Positions 6,868-14,603 are shown, counted from the first letter of the stretch. The stretch: 20,083 bases of DNA from Hyphomicrobiales bacterium (GCA_020029455.1 JAIBJH010000019.1:1-20083), one strand, 5' to 3'. The notes: generated by a model not told the origin, from the sequence alone. Translations and numbers: made by a program.

Positions 6868-8163
6868 ATGGTGAGCATCATGTGGAAATTGTTCGGCGCA
6901 ATAGCACTTTCCTTGTTGCCAAATTTTGCTGCGGCGCAATCAATCACGAGCTACGACTATTACAAGGCGCCCAACTGGCTGCTGATGCAGCAATATCTCG
7001 GCATTTATTTCGATACCTGCCTTGCGGAGAAGAACGATGTGGAGGACGGCCACCGCCTTTCTGTCGGCCGCGCCATCTCGGGCAGTGATTTCATTTTCGT
7101 ACATGGGATCAATGATCTTATCCGCCCAGACCAGACTGTGGTTGCAGGCCGCGTGTGGATCAATGGGCGCGACGGCTATGATTTCTCCAATGTGGAGATT
7201 TATGACTCCGCGGCCTATCCCGGCCAGAAATATGTGACGATCTATCTCGCCAACGGCTTTATCGACCAATTCGCAAAGGCAAACACAGTAGAAATCGAAT
7301 TCTCGCAGGGGCGCAGCCGCCACAGCCTCAGAGGTTCGCGCGACATCATCACCAGGCTCAATGAATGCATGGATGCGGGCCTGCAGCGCGAATTCGATGC
7401 ACCGGCGCCGGCGCCGCGCACGCCGCTCAATTGGACGGCAGGCGTTTCCCAGAGTGGCAGCGGCGGCAATTACATCGCGATAGCCTTGCCGGCCGTGCAC
7501 GGCCTCGGCGGAACCAAGCATTGGCTTGCCTATGCGGAGAACGGGCAAGGGCGCTTCGATATTCGCGTGAGGGACTCGGAACCGGGACTTGCAACCAAGT
7601 TGGACATTGGCTCGGCCACGGCAAAGCGCGCGGCGGCCAGTCTGCTGATCAATAGCACCCCTGCCCTTGCATCACTGATGGTCGTCGACGGCAACAGTCT
7701 CGATATTCTTGACGTGCCTGCGGCCGATCTTGCAAAATTGGGCGTGGCAGGCCCGTTGCTGATCAAGCCTCTCGATCCTTCAGCCTCGCCTGAGATCACG
7801 GTGACACTGACAGCGGATGCGGCCTTCGGGCCTGGAGCGATTACGGCTGCGGCGAGCGGGCAATCGCAAAAGCTCTCCGTCGATGCGCTCGTGGGAAAGT
7901 TCAATGTGCGCGGGCGGAACCCCAACGGCAACTATTACTATGGCACTGCCGAAACCACGATGGAAAGCGGCAATCTCAAGATCATCTGGACGTGGAGCAA
8001 TGGCAAGGTGGATACCGCCGTTGCCAACCTGGTGCAGAATGTATTGACCGCGGTGATCACCGGATATGACGCGCCAGCAGTCTATACCATCGGCAAGGAC
8101 CGGGTATGGCGCGGCTCATGGGACAATGGCCAGGCGACGGAAGTCGTCGTGCCGAAAAGCTGA
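6868..8163 (+). CDS. Secreted protein of unknown function with C-terminal beta-rich NPNG domain
   Basis: The 431-residue product begins with a signal peptide (WKLFGAIALSLLPNFAAAQS, cut after AAAQ or nearby). The middle (about 25-330) has no family I can name. It includes a two-Cys region (DTCLAEKN, LNECMDAG), possibly a disulfide, and a Pro/Ala hinge (DAPAPAPRTP, about 176-185). The last 90 residues (GKFNVRGRNPNGNYYYGTAE to VWRGSWDNGQATE) look like the small beta domain seen at the end of many secreted alphaproteobacterial proteins, where a G-x-F/Y-x-V-x-G-x-NPNG opening and a late G-x-W-x-NG motif recur. Starts at 6868 and 6880 are both in frame, and the ribosome binding site is weak for each. 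The 5'-nucleotidase gene follows after 86 bases on the same strand, so the two may share a transcript. Confidence 0.75.
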   Translation: MVSIMWKLFGAIALSLLPNFAAAQSITSYDYYKAPNWLLMQQYLGIYFDTCLAEKNDVEDGHRLSVGRAISGSDFIFVHGINDLIRPDQTVVAGRVWINGRDGYDFSNVEIYDSAAYPGQKYVTIYLANGFIDQFAKANTVEIEFSQGRSRHSLRGSRDIITRLNECMDAGLQREFDAPAPAPRTPLNWTAGVSQSGSGGNYIAIALPAVHGLGGTKHWLAYAENGQGRFDIRVRDSEPGLATKLDIGSATAKRAAASLLINSTPALASLMVVDGNSLDILDVPAADLAKLGVAGPLLIKPLDPSASPEITVTLTADAAFGPGAITAAASGQSQKLSVDALVGKFNVRGRNPNGNYYYGTAETTMESGNLKIIWTWSNGKVDTAVANLVQNVLTAVITGYDAPAVYTIGKDRVWRGSWDNGQATEVVVPKS

Positions 8164-8183
8164 TGCGGCAAAGCTGATGCGAC
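8156..8183 (+). repeat. 14-base tandem repeat across a stop codon
   Basis: AAAGCTGATGCGGC (8156-8169) is followed directly by AAAGCTGATGCGAC (8170-8183), one mismatch in 14. The first copy holds the TGA of the secreted protein gene. It is probably a slippage duplication with no evident function. Confidence 0.7.
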
Positions 8184-8249
8184 AAGGCGGCATTTCATTA
8201 TTCTGTCACCATGCCGCAGGATCAATCTCGACAGACAGAGGAGGTTTCC

Positions 8250-9752
8250 ATGACACGCTTTTCACGCATTTGTGCTTCGGCTGCGGTTCTCATGATGCTC
8301 GCTGCATCGTCTTCGGGCGCGGAGACGGTGAAAATCACGCTTCTTGGCGTGGGCGATGTCTATAATTTCGAGGGCGGCAAGAAGCGCGGCGGCCTTGCCC
8401 GCCTCAATGCGGTGGCAGCGGCGGAACGGGCCGCCAATCCCAACACGCTTTATCTCTTCGATGGTGACCTGCTCTCGCCCTCCCTGCTTTCGGGCTTCGA
8501 CAAGGGCGACAACATGATCGAGCTCACCAATATCGTGCCCTTCGATCTCGCTGTGCCGGGCAACCATGAATATGACTTCGGGCCGGATGTTTTCGCGGCG
8601 ATGATGAAGAAGAGCAAATATCCTTGGGCGGCCATCAATATCACGCAAGCTGACGGAAAGCCGGTGGACGGCCTCGGTGGTGTGATGATGAAGGAGGTTG
8701 GCGGCGTGAAACTGGCGTTGATCCCGGTGGCGCAGGATACTTCGCCGCAAGTTGCTTCGACGGGCGATCTCAAATTTGGACCCACGGCGGACAGCGCCAT
8801 TGAAGCCGCCAAGCAGGCGCGCAAGGACGGGGCCGAGATTGTGGTGGGCGTGGTGCAGGCACCCCATTCCGACGACCAGAAAATGTTCGCTTCAAAAGCC
8901 TTTGATGTGATCCTCTCGGGCGACGACCATGACCTTGTGGTGCAGTACAATGGTATCACGGCTTATGTGGACACTTCGACGGAAGCCAACCACCTGGTGC
9001 CCATCGACTTGACCGTCGATGTGCAAGAAAAGGACGGCAAGCGCACGGTGAAGTGGGAGCCCAATTTCCGCTTCATCGACACTGCGATGGTGCAGCCTCA
9101 TCCTGAGACGCAGGCGAAGGTCGATGCCTACAAGGCGGATCTCGACAAGGAACTCAATGTCGTCATCGGCAAGACGGAAGGCCCGCTTGATTCGCGGCGC
9201 AACATTGTGCGAACGCAGGAAGCGGCCATCGGCAACTTGATCGCCGATGCCATGCTTGAGGCGGTGGGTGCTGAAATCGCCATCACCAATGGTGGCGGTA
9301 TCCGCGCCGACAAGGAATATGCGGCGGGCAGCGACATCACCCGGCGTGATGTGCTGACCGAGCTTCCGTTCGGCAACGTGACCGTTCTTACGGAAGTGAC
9401 GGGCCAGCAGGTGTGGGATGCGCTTGAAAACGGTTTTTCCAAAATCGAGGACGGCGCAGGCCGCTTTCCGCAAGTGGCCGGCATGAAGGTGGTGGCGGAC
9501 AAGAGCAAGCCCGCGGGTGCCCGCGTGGTTTCGGTCGAGATTGGCGGCAAGCCACTTGACCCCAAGGCCACCTACAAGCTTGCCACCAATGACTACATGC
9601 TGGATGGCGGCGATGGCTATACCGCGCTCAAGGGTGGCAAGGTGGTTGTCGATGCGCGGGGTGGCAAGCTCATCGCCAATGACGTGATGGTGCTGGTCAA
9701 GAAGCTCGGTACGGTGACGGCGAAAGTCGAAGGGCGCATCGCCTTCAAATAA
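8250..9752 (+). CDS. Periplasmic 5'-nucleotidase / cyclic phosphodiesterase family metallophosphatase
   Basis: The 500-residue product has a signal peptide (1-24, ending SSGAE), an N-terminal calcineurin-like metallophosphatase domain (about 27-245) and a 5_nucleotid_C domain (about 320-480, with NGGGIRAD, ELPFGN, GRFPQVAGMKV and NDYMLDGGDGY). It should release phosphate from nucleotides or related esters in the periplasm. The metal site differs from UshA: the usual D-x-H is GDVYNF (Asp36, Tyr38) and the usual GHxH is GDDH (Asp225, His227). FDGDLLS, GNHEYDFG and His206 are kept. A D-x-Y form occurs in a subgroup of the family, so the enzyme may still be active with altered metal preference. 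The ATG at 8250 follows GAGGAGG at good spacing; earlier in-frame codons lack one. Confidence 0.9.
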   Translation: MTRFSRICASAAVLMMLAASSSGAETVKITLLGVGDVYNFEGGKKRGGLARLNAVAAAERAANPNTLYLFDGDLLSPSLLSGFDKGDNMIELTNIVPFDLAVPGNHEYDFGPDVFAAMMKKSKYPWAAINITQADGKPVDGLGGVMMKEVGGVKLALIPVAQDTSPQVASTGDLKFGPTADSAIEAAKQARKDGAEIVVGVVQAPHSDDQKMFASKAFDVILSGDDHDLVVQYNGITAYVDTSTEANHLVPIDLTVDVQEKDGKRTVKWEPNFRFIDTAMVQPHPETQAKVDAYKADLDKELNVVIGKTEGPLDSRRNIVRTQEAAIGNLIADAMLEAVGAEIAITNGGGIRADKEYAAGSDITRRDVLTELPFGNVTVLTEVTGQQVWDALENGFSKIEDGAGRFPQVAGMKVVADKSKPAGARVVSVEIGGKPLDPKATYKLATNDYMLDGGDGYTALKGGKVVVDARGGKLIANDVMVLVKKLGTVTAKVEGRIAFK

Positions 9753-9833
9753 ACCGGTCCCCGCAATTGCATGGTGCGGCCAGCCTGATAAATAGGGCGG
9801 AAGACCGGGGGACAACTGCAATTGGAGGGAACA

Positions 9834-10211
9834 ATGCAGCACTATGATCGGAACTATATTCTGCTGGGACTTTGCTGGGTCATCGTGGGGATGATTTTTG
9901 GCATCTGGCTGGGCTCCACCAACCAAATGAACTACGCGAACAGCCACGCCCACATCGGGCTATTGGGATTTGTAGCGTCGGTGCTCTTCGGATTGTTACA
10001 CTGGGCCTACCCAGCGCTTGGCAAGTCCCGGCTGGCAACACCGCAGTTTGTCATCTACCAGCTTGGGATCGTCATTTTGATCGTGGGAAAAATCTATTCC
10101 GACCAGGGGGCCGTCATCCTGCCCATCCTCATTCCTGGCTCGCTCATCACGGTCGCAGGAGCTGCTCTCATGCTGGTGATGTTCGCCAAGCATGGGCGCA
10201 AGGCGGCCTAA
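9834..10211 (+). CDS. Small four-helix membrane protein with SHAHIGLLGF motif
   Basis: The 125-residue product has four predicted membrane helices (about 8-27, 40-60, 70-88 and 96-118) and a basic C-terminus. The motif NSHAHIGLLGFVASVLFGLL (36-55), with His38, His40 and later His56, resembles the helix of haem-copper oxidase subunit I and of NnrS-like proteins in which histidines hold haem or metal. Small stand-alone proteins of this kind are usually annotated as oxidase-subunit-I-like or hypothetical membrane proteins. No oxidase genes are nearby, so haem or metal binding is inference. The ATG at 9834 follows GGAGGGA. The 81-base gap after the nucleotidase gene holds GTCCCC (9757-9762) and GGGGAC (9808-9813) as a weak inverted repeat, so it may or may not be in the same transcript. 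Confidence 0.8.
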   Translation: MQHYDRNYILLGLCWVIVGMIFGIWLGSTNQMNYANSHAHIGLLGFVASVLFGLLHWAYPALGKSRLATPQFVIYQLGIVILIVGKIYSDQGAVILPILIPGSLITVAGAALMLVMFAKHGRKAA

Positions 10212-10242
10212 TCCGCGCGGCGGCCGGCTGATGCAGTCTGGA

Positions 10243-10265
10243 TCGGCGGACCTTCGCCCGCCGAT
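10243..10265. terminator. Possible bidirectional hairpin between convergent genes
   Basis: ATCGG at 10243-10247 and CCGAT at 10261-10265 form a GC-rich inverted repeat in the 68-base gap between the convergent membrane protein gene and ilvN. Inner G/C pairs may lengthen the stem. There is no T-run on either side, so it would be a weak or factor-assisted end. Confidence 0.35.
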
Positions 10266-10279
10266 GGAGAGAATTCAGA

Positions 10280-10843
10280 TTATACCTTCATCGAATCCGG
10301 GCCGCGGCTGATGGCGGCAACGCCGGTGCGTGAAACTTCGACCAAGCCCAGCGGCACCATGAGCGAGATGAACTGGTCAACCTTGTCGGGCTTGCCGGTG
10401 AGTTCAAAGACAAAGCTATCGGTTGAAGCATCGACCACGCGGGCGCGGAAGGCATCGGCGAGGCGCAGCGCTTCCACGCGCTTGTCGCCCTTGCCCGCCA
10501 CTTTCACCATGGCAAGCTCTCGCGCCAGATAGTTTCCGGCAACCGTGAGGTCGGCGACGGAGTGGACCGGCACCATGCGTTCGAGCTGGTTCTTGATCTG
10601 GGCGATGACGGCGGCAGTGCCCGTTGTGACAATGGTGAAGCGCGAGACATGCTTTTCGTGCTCGGTCTCCGAGACTGTGAGCGAGTCGATGTTGTAGCCG
10701 CGCCCGGCAAAGAGGCCGATGATGCGCGCGAGGACACCGGGCTGGTTGTCTGCCACGACCGCGAGTGTATGGGTTTGCTGCTCCTGCTTCTTGTCATCGA
10801 GGAAATAGGCGGAGCCTGTGCCGGTGAGATGGGGTTTGTTCAT
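10280..10843 (-). CDS. ilvN: Acetolactate synthase small (regulatory) subunit
   Basis: This is the regulatory subunit of acetohydroxyacid synthase. It binds the catalytic subunit, raises its activity and carries feedback inhibition by valine, and is also called ilvH. The 187-residue protein has the N-terminal ACT domain (about 25-95, LAVVADNQPGVLARIIGLFA then RGYNIDSLTVS) and the C-terminal ALS_ss_C domain (about 100-180, ending MVPLGLVEVSRTGVAAISRG). The ATG at 10843 follows GAGGAGG; further upstream in-frame codons lie inside the end of ilvB. The ilvB stop is only ten bases upstream, so the two are co-transcribed and probably translationally linked, giving matched amounts of both subunits. 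Confidence 0.97.
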   Translation of the reverse strand: MNKPHLTGTGSAYFLDDKKQEQQTHTLAVVADNQPGVLARIIGLFAGRGYNIDSLTVSETEHEKHVSRFTIVTTGTAAVIAQIKNQLERMVPVHSVADLTVAGNYLARELAMVKVAGKGDKRVEALRLADAFRARVVDASTDSFVFELTGKPDKVDQFISLMVPLGLVEVSRTGVAAISRGPDSMKV

Positions 10844-10853
10844 GGGTTCCTCC

Positions 10854-12635
10854 TCACACCAGCTGCTTGCCCTTGGCGTCGATAACGCTGCCCACTTCCT
10901 CATCCTTCACATCCGCGCCCAGCAGCATCTCATTGTGGGCCTTTCCGGAAGGAATCATGGGGAAGCAGTTGGCGAGATTTGCGATCCGGCAATCAAAGAG
11001 CACCGGGGCTTTCACCGAGATCATTTCCTTGATGGCGTCATCTAAGTCCGCCGGCTTGTGGCAGCGGATGCCAACGCCGCCATAGGCTTCCGCCAATTTC
11101 ACGAAATCGGGAAGCGAATCCATGTAGCTTTCTGAGAGGCGGTTGCCATGGAGCAATTGCTGCCACTGACGCACCATGCCCATGTACTGGTTGTTCATGA
11201 TGAAAATCTTGACCGGGAGCTTGTGTTGGACGGCGGTTGACATCTCCTGCATATTCATCAGCACCGAGGCATCACCCGCCACGCAAACGACAAGCGACTT
11301 GGGGTGCGCCGCCTGAACGCCGATTGCCGAAGGCAGGCCATAGCCCATGGTGCCGAGGCCGCCGGAGGTCATCCAGCGGTTCGGCTCCTCAAAGCGATAG
11401 AACTGCGCCGCCCACATCTGGTGCTGACCCACTTCCGTAGTGATGTAGGCGTCCTTGTCCTTGGTCAGCGCGTAAAGCCGCTCTATGGCATATTGCGGCA
11501 TGATCACGTCCTTGTTCGGCTTGTACTTCAGGCAATCGATCGACTTCCATTTGGCGATCTGGGCTTTCCAATCGGCCATTGCCGCCTTATCGAGCTGCAG
11601 CGAGCGCGATTTCCAGAGCGCAACCATTTGTTCCAGCGCATGAGCCACGTCACCGATCACCGGAATGTCGACGCGCACCGTCTTGTTGATCGAAGACGGG
11701 TCAATGTCGACATGGATCTTGCGCGAGCCCGGCGAGAAGGCGTCGAGCCTTCCCGTGATGCGATCATCAAAGCGCGCGCCGACATTGATCATCACGTCGC
11801 AATCATGCATGGCCATGTTGGCTTCGTAGGTGCCGTGCATGCCGAGCATGCCGAGCCATTCCTTGCCGGACGCCGGATAGGCGCCAAGACCCATCAAGGT
11901 TGAAGTGATGGGAATGCCAGTGAGCGAGACAAATTCGCGCAATAATTTTGAAGCCGAGGGGCCGGAATTGATCACACCACCGCCCGTATAAAGGAGCGGA
12001 CGCTTTGCTGCGGCGATGAGATCGATAGCGGCGCGGATCGAGGACTGGTCTGGCTTCACCTTGGGCTGGTAGGTCTTGGTGATGATGCCTTGCGGCCCCA
12101 CATATTTGCCCTTGGCGAATTGCACGTCCTTCGGGATGTCGACAACCACCGGGCCGGGGCGGCCATGGCTTGCCACATAGAAGGCCTCGTGGATGGTGCG
12201 CGCCAAGTCATTCACGTCCTTCACCAGCCAGTTGTGCTTGGTGCAGGGGCGCGTGATGCCAACGGTGTCGCATTCCTGGAAGGCGTCATTGCCGATCAAG
12301 TGGGTGGGCACCTGGCCGGTGAGGACAACGATGGGGATTGAATCCATCAACGCGTCTGTGAGGCCCGTCACACAATTGGTGGCGCCGGGACCTGAGGTGG
12401 CAAGCGCCACGCCGACCTTACCTGTCGAGCGGGCATAGCCCTCGGCCATGTGGGTAGCCCCCTGCTCATGGCGCACCAGGATGTGCTTCACCTTGTCCTG
12501 CTGGAAGAATTCGTCATAGATCGGCAGCACGGCGCCTCCGGGATAGCCGAAGACATGCTCGATCTTCTGGTCTGCGAGAGCGCGGAGCACGATCTCCGCG
12601 CCCGACATCAACTCTCCGTCCTTCGTACCCGCCAT
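10854..12635 (-). CDS. ilvB: Acetolactate synthase large (catalytic) subunit
   Basis: This thiamine-diphosphate enzyme condenses two pyruvates to acetolactate, or pyruvate with 2-oxobutyrate, in the first common step of valine, leucine and isoleucine synthesis. The 593 residues show the full three-domain form: TPP-binding N-domain with catalytic Glu57 in VRHEQGATHMAEGYAR, the LATSGPGATN loop, a central FAD-binding domain, and the C-terminal TPP pyrophosphate motif starting GDASVLMNMQ at about 454 and reaching NNQYMG. It is also called ilvI. The ATG at 12635 is preferred, with GAGGA six bases upstream; a TTG two codons earlier is less likely. A leader peptide and attenuator precede it, indicating control by supply of charged branched-chain tRNAs. 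Confidence 0.97.
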   Translation of the reverse strand: MAGTKDGELMSGAEIVLRALADQKIEHVFGYPGGAVLPIYDEFFQQDKVKHILVRHEQGATHMAEGYARSTGKVGVALATSGPGATNCVTGLTDALMDSIPIVVLTGQVPTHLIGNDAFQECDTVGITRPCTKHNWLVKDVNDLARTIHEAFYVASHGRPGPVVVDIPKDVQFAKGKYVGPQGIITKTYQPKVKPDQSSIRAAIDLIAAAKRPLLYTGGGVINSGPSASKLLREFVSLTGIPITSTLMGLGAYPASGKEWLGMLGMHGTYEANMAMHDCDVMINVGARFDDRITGRLDAFSPGSRKIHVDIDPSSINKTVRVDIPVIGDVAHALEQMVALWKSRSLQLDKAAMADWKAQIAKWKSIDCLKYKPNKDVIMPQYAIERLYALTKDKDAYITTEVGQHQMWAAQFYRFEEPNRWMTSGGLGTMGYGLPSAIGVQAAHPKSLVVCVAGDASVLMNMQEMSTAVQHKLPVKIFIMNNQYMGMVRQWQQLLHGNRLSESYMDSLPDFVKLAEAYGGVGIRCHKPADLDDAIKEMISVKAPVLFDCRIANLANCFPMIPSGKAHNEMLLGADVKDEEVGSVIDAKGKQLV

Positions 12636-12676
12636 TTGCAATCCTCACTCAAAGTCATCTCTAATCGAAATCCGCC

Positions 12677-12704
12677 AATAAAAAAGGCCCCTGAAAGGAG
12701 CCTT
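12677..12704 (-). terminator. Intrinsic terminator / attenuator in the ilv leader
   Basis: Read on the minus strand, AAGGCTCCT (12704-12696) pairs with AGGGGCCTT (12692-12684) over a TTC loop, nine pairs with one G-U, followed by a run of six T (12685-12680). This is a textbook Rho-independent terminator. It sits 35 bases past the leader peptide stop and 42 bases before the ilvB start. Stopping here when branched-chain amino acids are plentiful would shut off ilvBN. Confidence 0.9.
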
Positions 12705-12710
12705 CTGTTT

Positions 12711-12763
12711 ACCGCGCAGCACCGAGTATCCGGCAGGGTCAACCCTGCCCGGCGCCACGCGGT
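12711..12763 (-). promoter_or_regulatory. Leader pause/anti-antiterminator stem-loop of the ilv attenuator
   Basis: On the minus strand, ACCGCG (12763-12758) can pair with CGCGGT (12716-12711), and GGCGCC (12756-12751) with GGTGCT (12723-12718, two G-U pairs). Inside these, GGCAGGG (12749-12743) pairs with CCCTGCC (12738-12732), with the leader stop codon in the loop. A ribosome at the stop would break this fold, while one stalled at the Ile-Val-Leu-Val codons would leave it free to rearrange. The exact antiterminator pairing is not resolved by eye. Confidence 0.65.
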
Positions 12764-12786
12764 CCTACGAGTACAATATTCGTCAT
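12739..12786 (-). CDS. ilvL: ilv operon leader peptide
   Basis: The 15-residue open frame reads MTNIVLVGPRGAGQG and ends in TGA. Four of the first seven residues are Ile, Val, Leu and Val, so all three products of the pathway are represented. Shortage of any charged branched-chain tRNA would stall the ribosome early in the leader and favour antitermination. The ATG lies about 8 bases past the predicted -10 box, so the transcript probably begins at or within a base or two of the start codon. No convincing ribosome binding site can then be in the RNA. A peptide of this length is easily missed by gene finders. Confidence 0.88.
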   Translation of the reverse strand: MTNIVLVGPRGAGQG

Positions 12787-12793
12787 GACTGAT

Positions 12794-12822
12794 CTTCTAT
12801 GGTGCGCTGCGGGAAAGGTCAA
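12794..12822 (-). promoter_or_regulatory. Promoter of the ilv leader and operon
   Basis: On the minus strand, TTGACC (12822-12817) is followed by a 17-base spacer and TAGAAG (12799-12794). This fits a housekeeping sigma-70 promoter with a strong -35 and a moderate -10. Initiation six to eight bases past the -10 falls at 12786-12788, next to the leader ATG at 12786. Confidence 0.6.
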
Positions 12823-12824
12823 GA

Positions 12825-12851
12825 GGCCGGGCCATCCGGGGTTAACCGGCC
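12825..12851 (-). terminator. Hairpin directly after miaA
   Basis: GGCCGG (12825-12830) and CCGGCC (12846-12851) form a six-pair GC stem with a 15-base loop directly after the miaA stop and just before the ilv -35 box. No T-run follows. It may slow or end miaA transcription ahead of the ilv promoter, but this is a weak call. Confidence 0.35.
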
Positions 12852-12852
12852 G

Positions 12853-13731
12853 TCAACTGTGGACCGCATCATAGCGGGTCCAATGTGCGAGCTTTGGCCT
12901 CCACCAGGTGAGCTGGCGCTTGATGTAGCGGCGGGTTGCGGTCTTGGCATCTGTCACAGCCAGTTCAAGCGGGATTTCGCCACGTAGATGGGTCTGCAGT
13001 TCGCGAACGCCGATGGCTTTGAGCAAAGGCGATGACAGCGGCAAAGGCGGAAGCACGCGCACCTCTTCCAGGGCACCGGCATTGATCATCTGGTCGAAGC
13101 GGCGCTCGGCCCTGGCGTAGAGTTCATCCCGGCCCACGTCGAGAAAGAGACACTCAACCGTAACACCCTGAAGGATGGACGCAGACTGCCCTTCCTTTTG
13201 CCACTGAGACAGGGAACGTCCCGTCGCTTCGACGACTTCAAGGGCGCGGGCAATGCGCTGCCGGTCTCCCGGTTTGAGGCGTGCCGCCATTTCAGAATCA
13301 CGCCGTGCCAGTTCATCATGAAGGTTGTGATTGGCATTGCGCCAGCGTTCGCGGATTTCTCCGGGGATGGACGGAAGCTCCGCCAGTCCTTGCTCAAGAG
13401 CGCGGAAATAAAGACCCGTGCCGCCGCATAGGATAGGCAATCGGCCCTCCTGCCAGCAGGCGTTGATTTCGCGGGTGGCATCGGCCAGCCAGTGGGCTAC
13501 GGAATACGAGTCGGCGCCACTGACATGGCCGAACAGCCGGTGGGGAACAGTTGCTTCCTCTTCCGCCGTGGGCCTTGCTGTGAGGATGCGGAGCTCGCGA
13601 TAGACCTGCATGGAATCGGCATTGATGATGACGCCGTTCCGCTCCCGAGCCAACTTGAGCGCCAAGGCGGACTTGCCGCTGGCGGTGGGGCCTGCAATAA
13701 GCAGCGCGGATTTTTGGGGTTTTGCAGGCAT
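12853..13731 (-). CDS. miaA: tRNA dimethylallyltransferase
   Basis: MiaA transfers a dimethylallyl group from DMAPP to N6 of A37 in tRNAs reading codons that begin with U, which improves decoding; MiaB and others may modify it further. The 292-residue protein has usual length and marks: P-loop GPTASGKS (14-21), NADSMQVYREL with Asp39, Ser40 and Gln42, ILCGGTGLYFRAL, and the late ATRRYIKRQLTWWR near the C-terminus. The ATG at 13731 is the only Met before the P-loop apart from a TTG one codon earlier. That start is two bases from the serB start on the other strand, so its ribosome site and promoter must lie inside serB coding sequence. Only a weak GGAA lies eight bases upstream. Confidence 0.96.
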   Translation of the reverse strand: MPAKPQKSALLIAGPTASGKSALALKLARERNGVIINADSMQVYRELRILTARPTAEEEATVPHRLFGHVSGADSYSVAHWLADATREINACWQEGRLPILCGGTGLYFRALEQGLAELPSIPGEIRERWRNANHNLHDELARRDSEMAARLKPGDRQRIARALEVVEATGRSLSQWQKEGQSASILQGVTVECLFLDVGRDELYARAERRFDQMINAGALEEVRVLPPLPLSSPLLKAIGVRELQTHLRGEIPLELAVTDAKTATRRYIKRQLTWWRPKLAHWTRYDAVHS

Positions 13732-13733
13732 CA

Positions 13734-14603
13734 ATGGATTCCGTTCTCGTTCTTATGGCAGCGCCGGGGTCCGGTGCAATCGGCGAGTCTGTCGTGGAAG
13801 CCGTCCGCGATCTGGGTGGCGATGCACCCCATTGGCTGGCGCGAGGCGATGCGCTGGAAGTTGAAGCTTTTGCCCGTGTTCCGGAACTGCTCGTGGAATT
13901 GAAACGGCTGCCCATCGATGCCGCAACCGTCTCCATTCACAACAGGCGCAAGCGGCTTCTCGTGGCGGATATGGATTCGACCATGATCCATCAGGAATGC
14001 ATCGATGAACTTGGGGCAGTTGCGGGTGTCGGCGAGCGCATTGCCGCCATCACGGTGAAGGCGATGCGGGGCGAGCTTGATTTCGAGGGCGCGCTCAAGG
14101 AGCGCGTGGCCCTGCTTACGGGGCTTGATGCCGGGGTGATTCAGAAGGTCATCAATGAGCGCATCACTCTCATGCCCGGCGGCAAGACACTGATCGCCAC
14201 CATGAAGGCCCATGGCGCCTATACGGCACTTGTCTCTGGTGGCTTTACCGCCTTTACATCCCATGTCGCGCGGGAGCTGGGATTTGATGAGCATCGCGCC
14301 AATATGCTGCTCATTGAGGACAACCACTTGTCGGGCAAGGTCGGTGAACCCATTCTTGGACAACAAGCGAAGCTGGATGGATTGCGCGACATTGCGAAGG
14401 CGCGCGGGCTTGAAGCGGCGGATGCCATTGCGGTGGGCGACGGCGCCAATGATCTTGCCATGCTCTCGGAAGCGGGGCTCGGCGTTGCGCTTCATGCCAA
14501 GCCGCATGTGCAGGAAAGCTCCCTCATCCGCGTCAATCATGGCGATCTGACCGCCCTTCTCTATCTGCAAGGCTATCGCCGGGACCAATTCCTCGCAGCG
14601 TAG
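13734..14603 (+). CDS. serB: Phosphoserine phosphatase
   Basis: SerB hydrolyses O-phosphoserine to serine, the last step of the phosphorylated serine pathway. The 289-residue HAD-family protein has an N-terminal regulatory extension (about 1-70, beginning MDSVLVLMAAPGSG as in other alphaproteobacterial SerB), the nucleophile motif DMDST (Asp79, Asp81, Thr83), motif II SGGFTAF with Ser168, and motif IV GDGANDLAML (235-244). The ATG at 13734 matches family N-termini; the ribosome site is weak (AGG within the start of miaA). The divergent miaA start is two bases away, so each gene's 5' control region overlaps the other's coding part. It ends in a 281-base intergenic stretch with no T-rich terminator. 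Confidence 0.96.
   Translation: MDSVLVLMAAPGSGAIGESVVEAVRDLGGDAPHWLARGDALEVEAFARVPELLVELKRLPIDAATVSIHNRRKRLLVADMDSTMIHQECIDELGAVAGVGERIAAITVKAMRGELDFEGALKERVALLTGLDAGVIQKVINERITLMPGGKTLIATMKAHGAYTALVSGGFTAFTSHVARELGFDEHRANMLLIEDNHLSGKVGEPILGQQAKLDGLRDIAKARGLEAADAIAVGDGANDLAMLSEAGLGVALHAKPHVQESSLIRVNHGDLTALLYLQGYRRDQFLAA

Noticed and set aside
8892..9953. 353-codon minus-strand open frame opposite the 5'-nucleotidase gene
   Set aside because: It has His/Arg-rich composition typical of the antisense of a GC-rich gene, no start signal, and the nucleotidase on the other strand is clearly real.
12661..12852. A tRNA or T-box riboswitch in the ilv leader
   Set aside because: The region is explained by a leader peptide plus terminator; no T-box sequence or cloverleaf is visible, and T-boxes are rare in this class.
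13731..14588. 285-codon minus-strand open frame opposite serB
   Set aside because: It is antisense to all SerB motifs, with no domain and no ribosome site.
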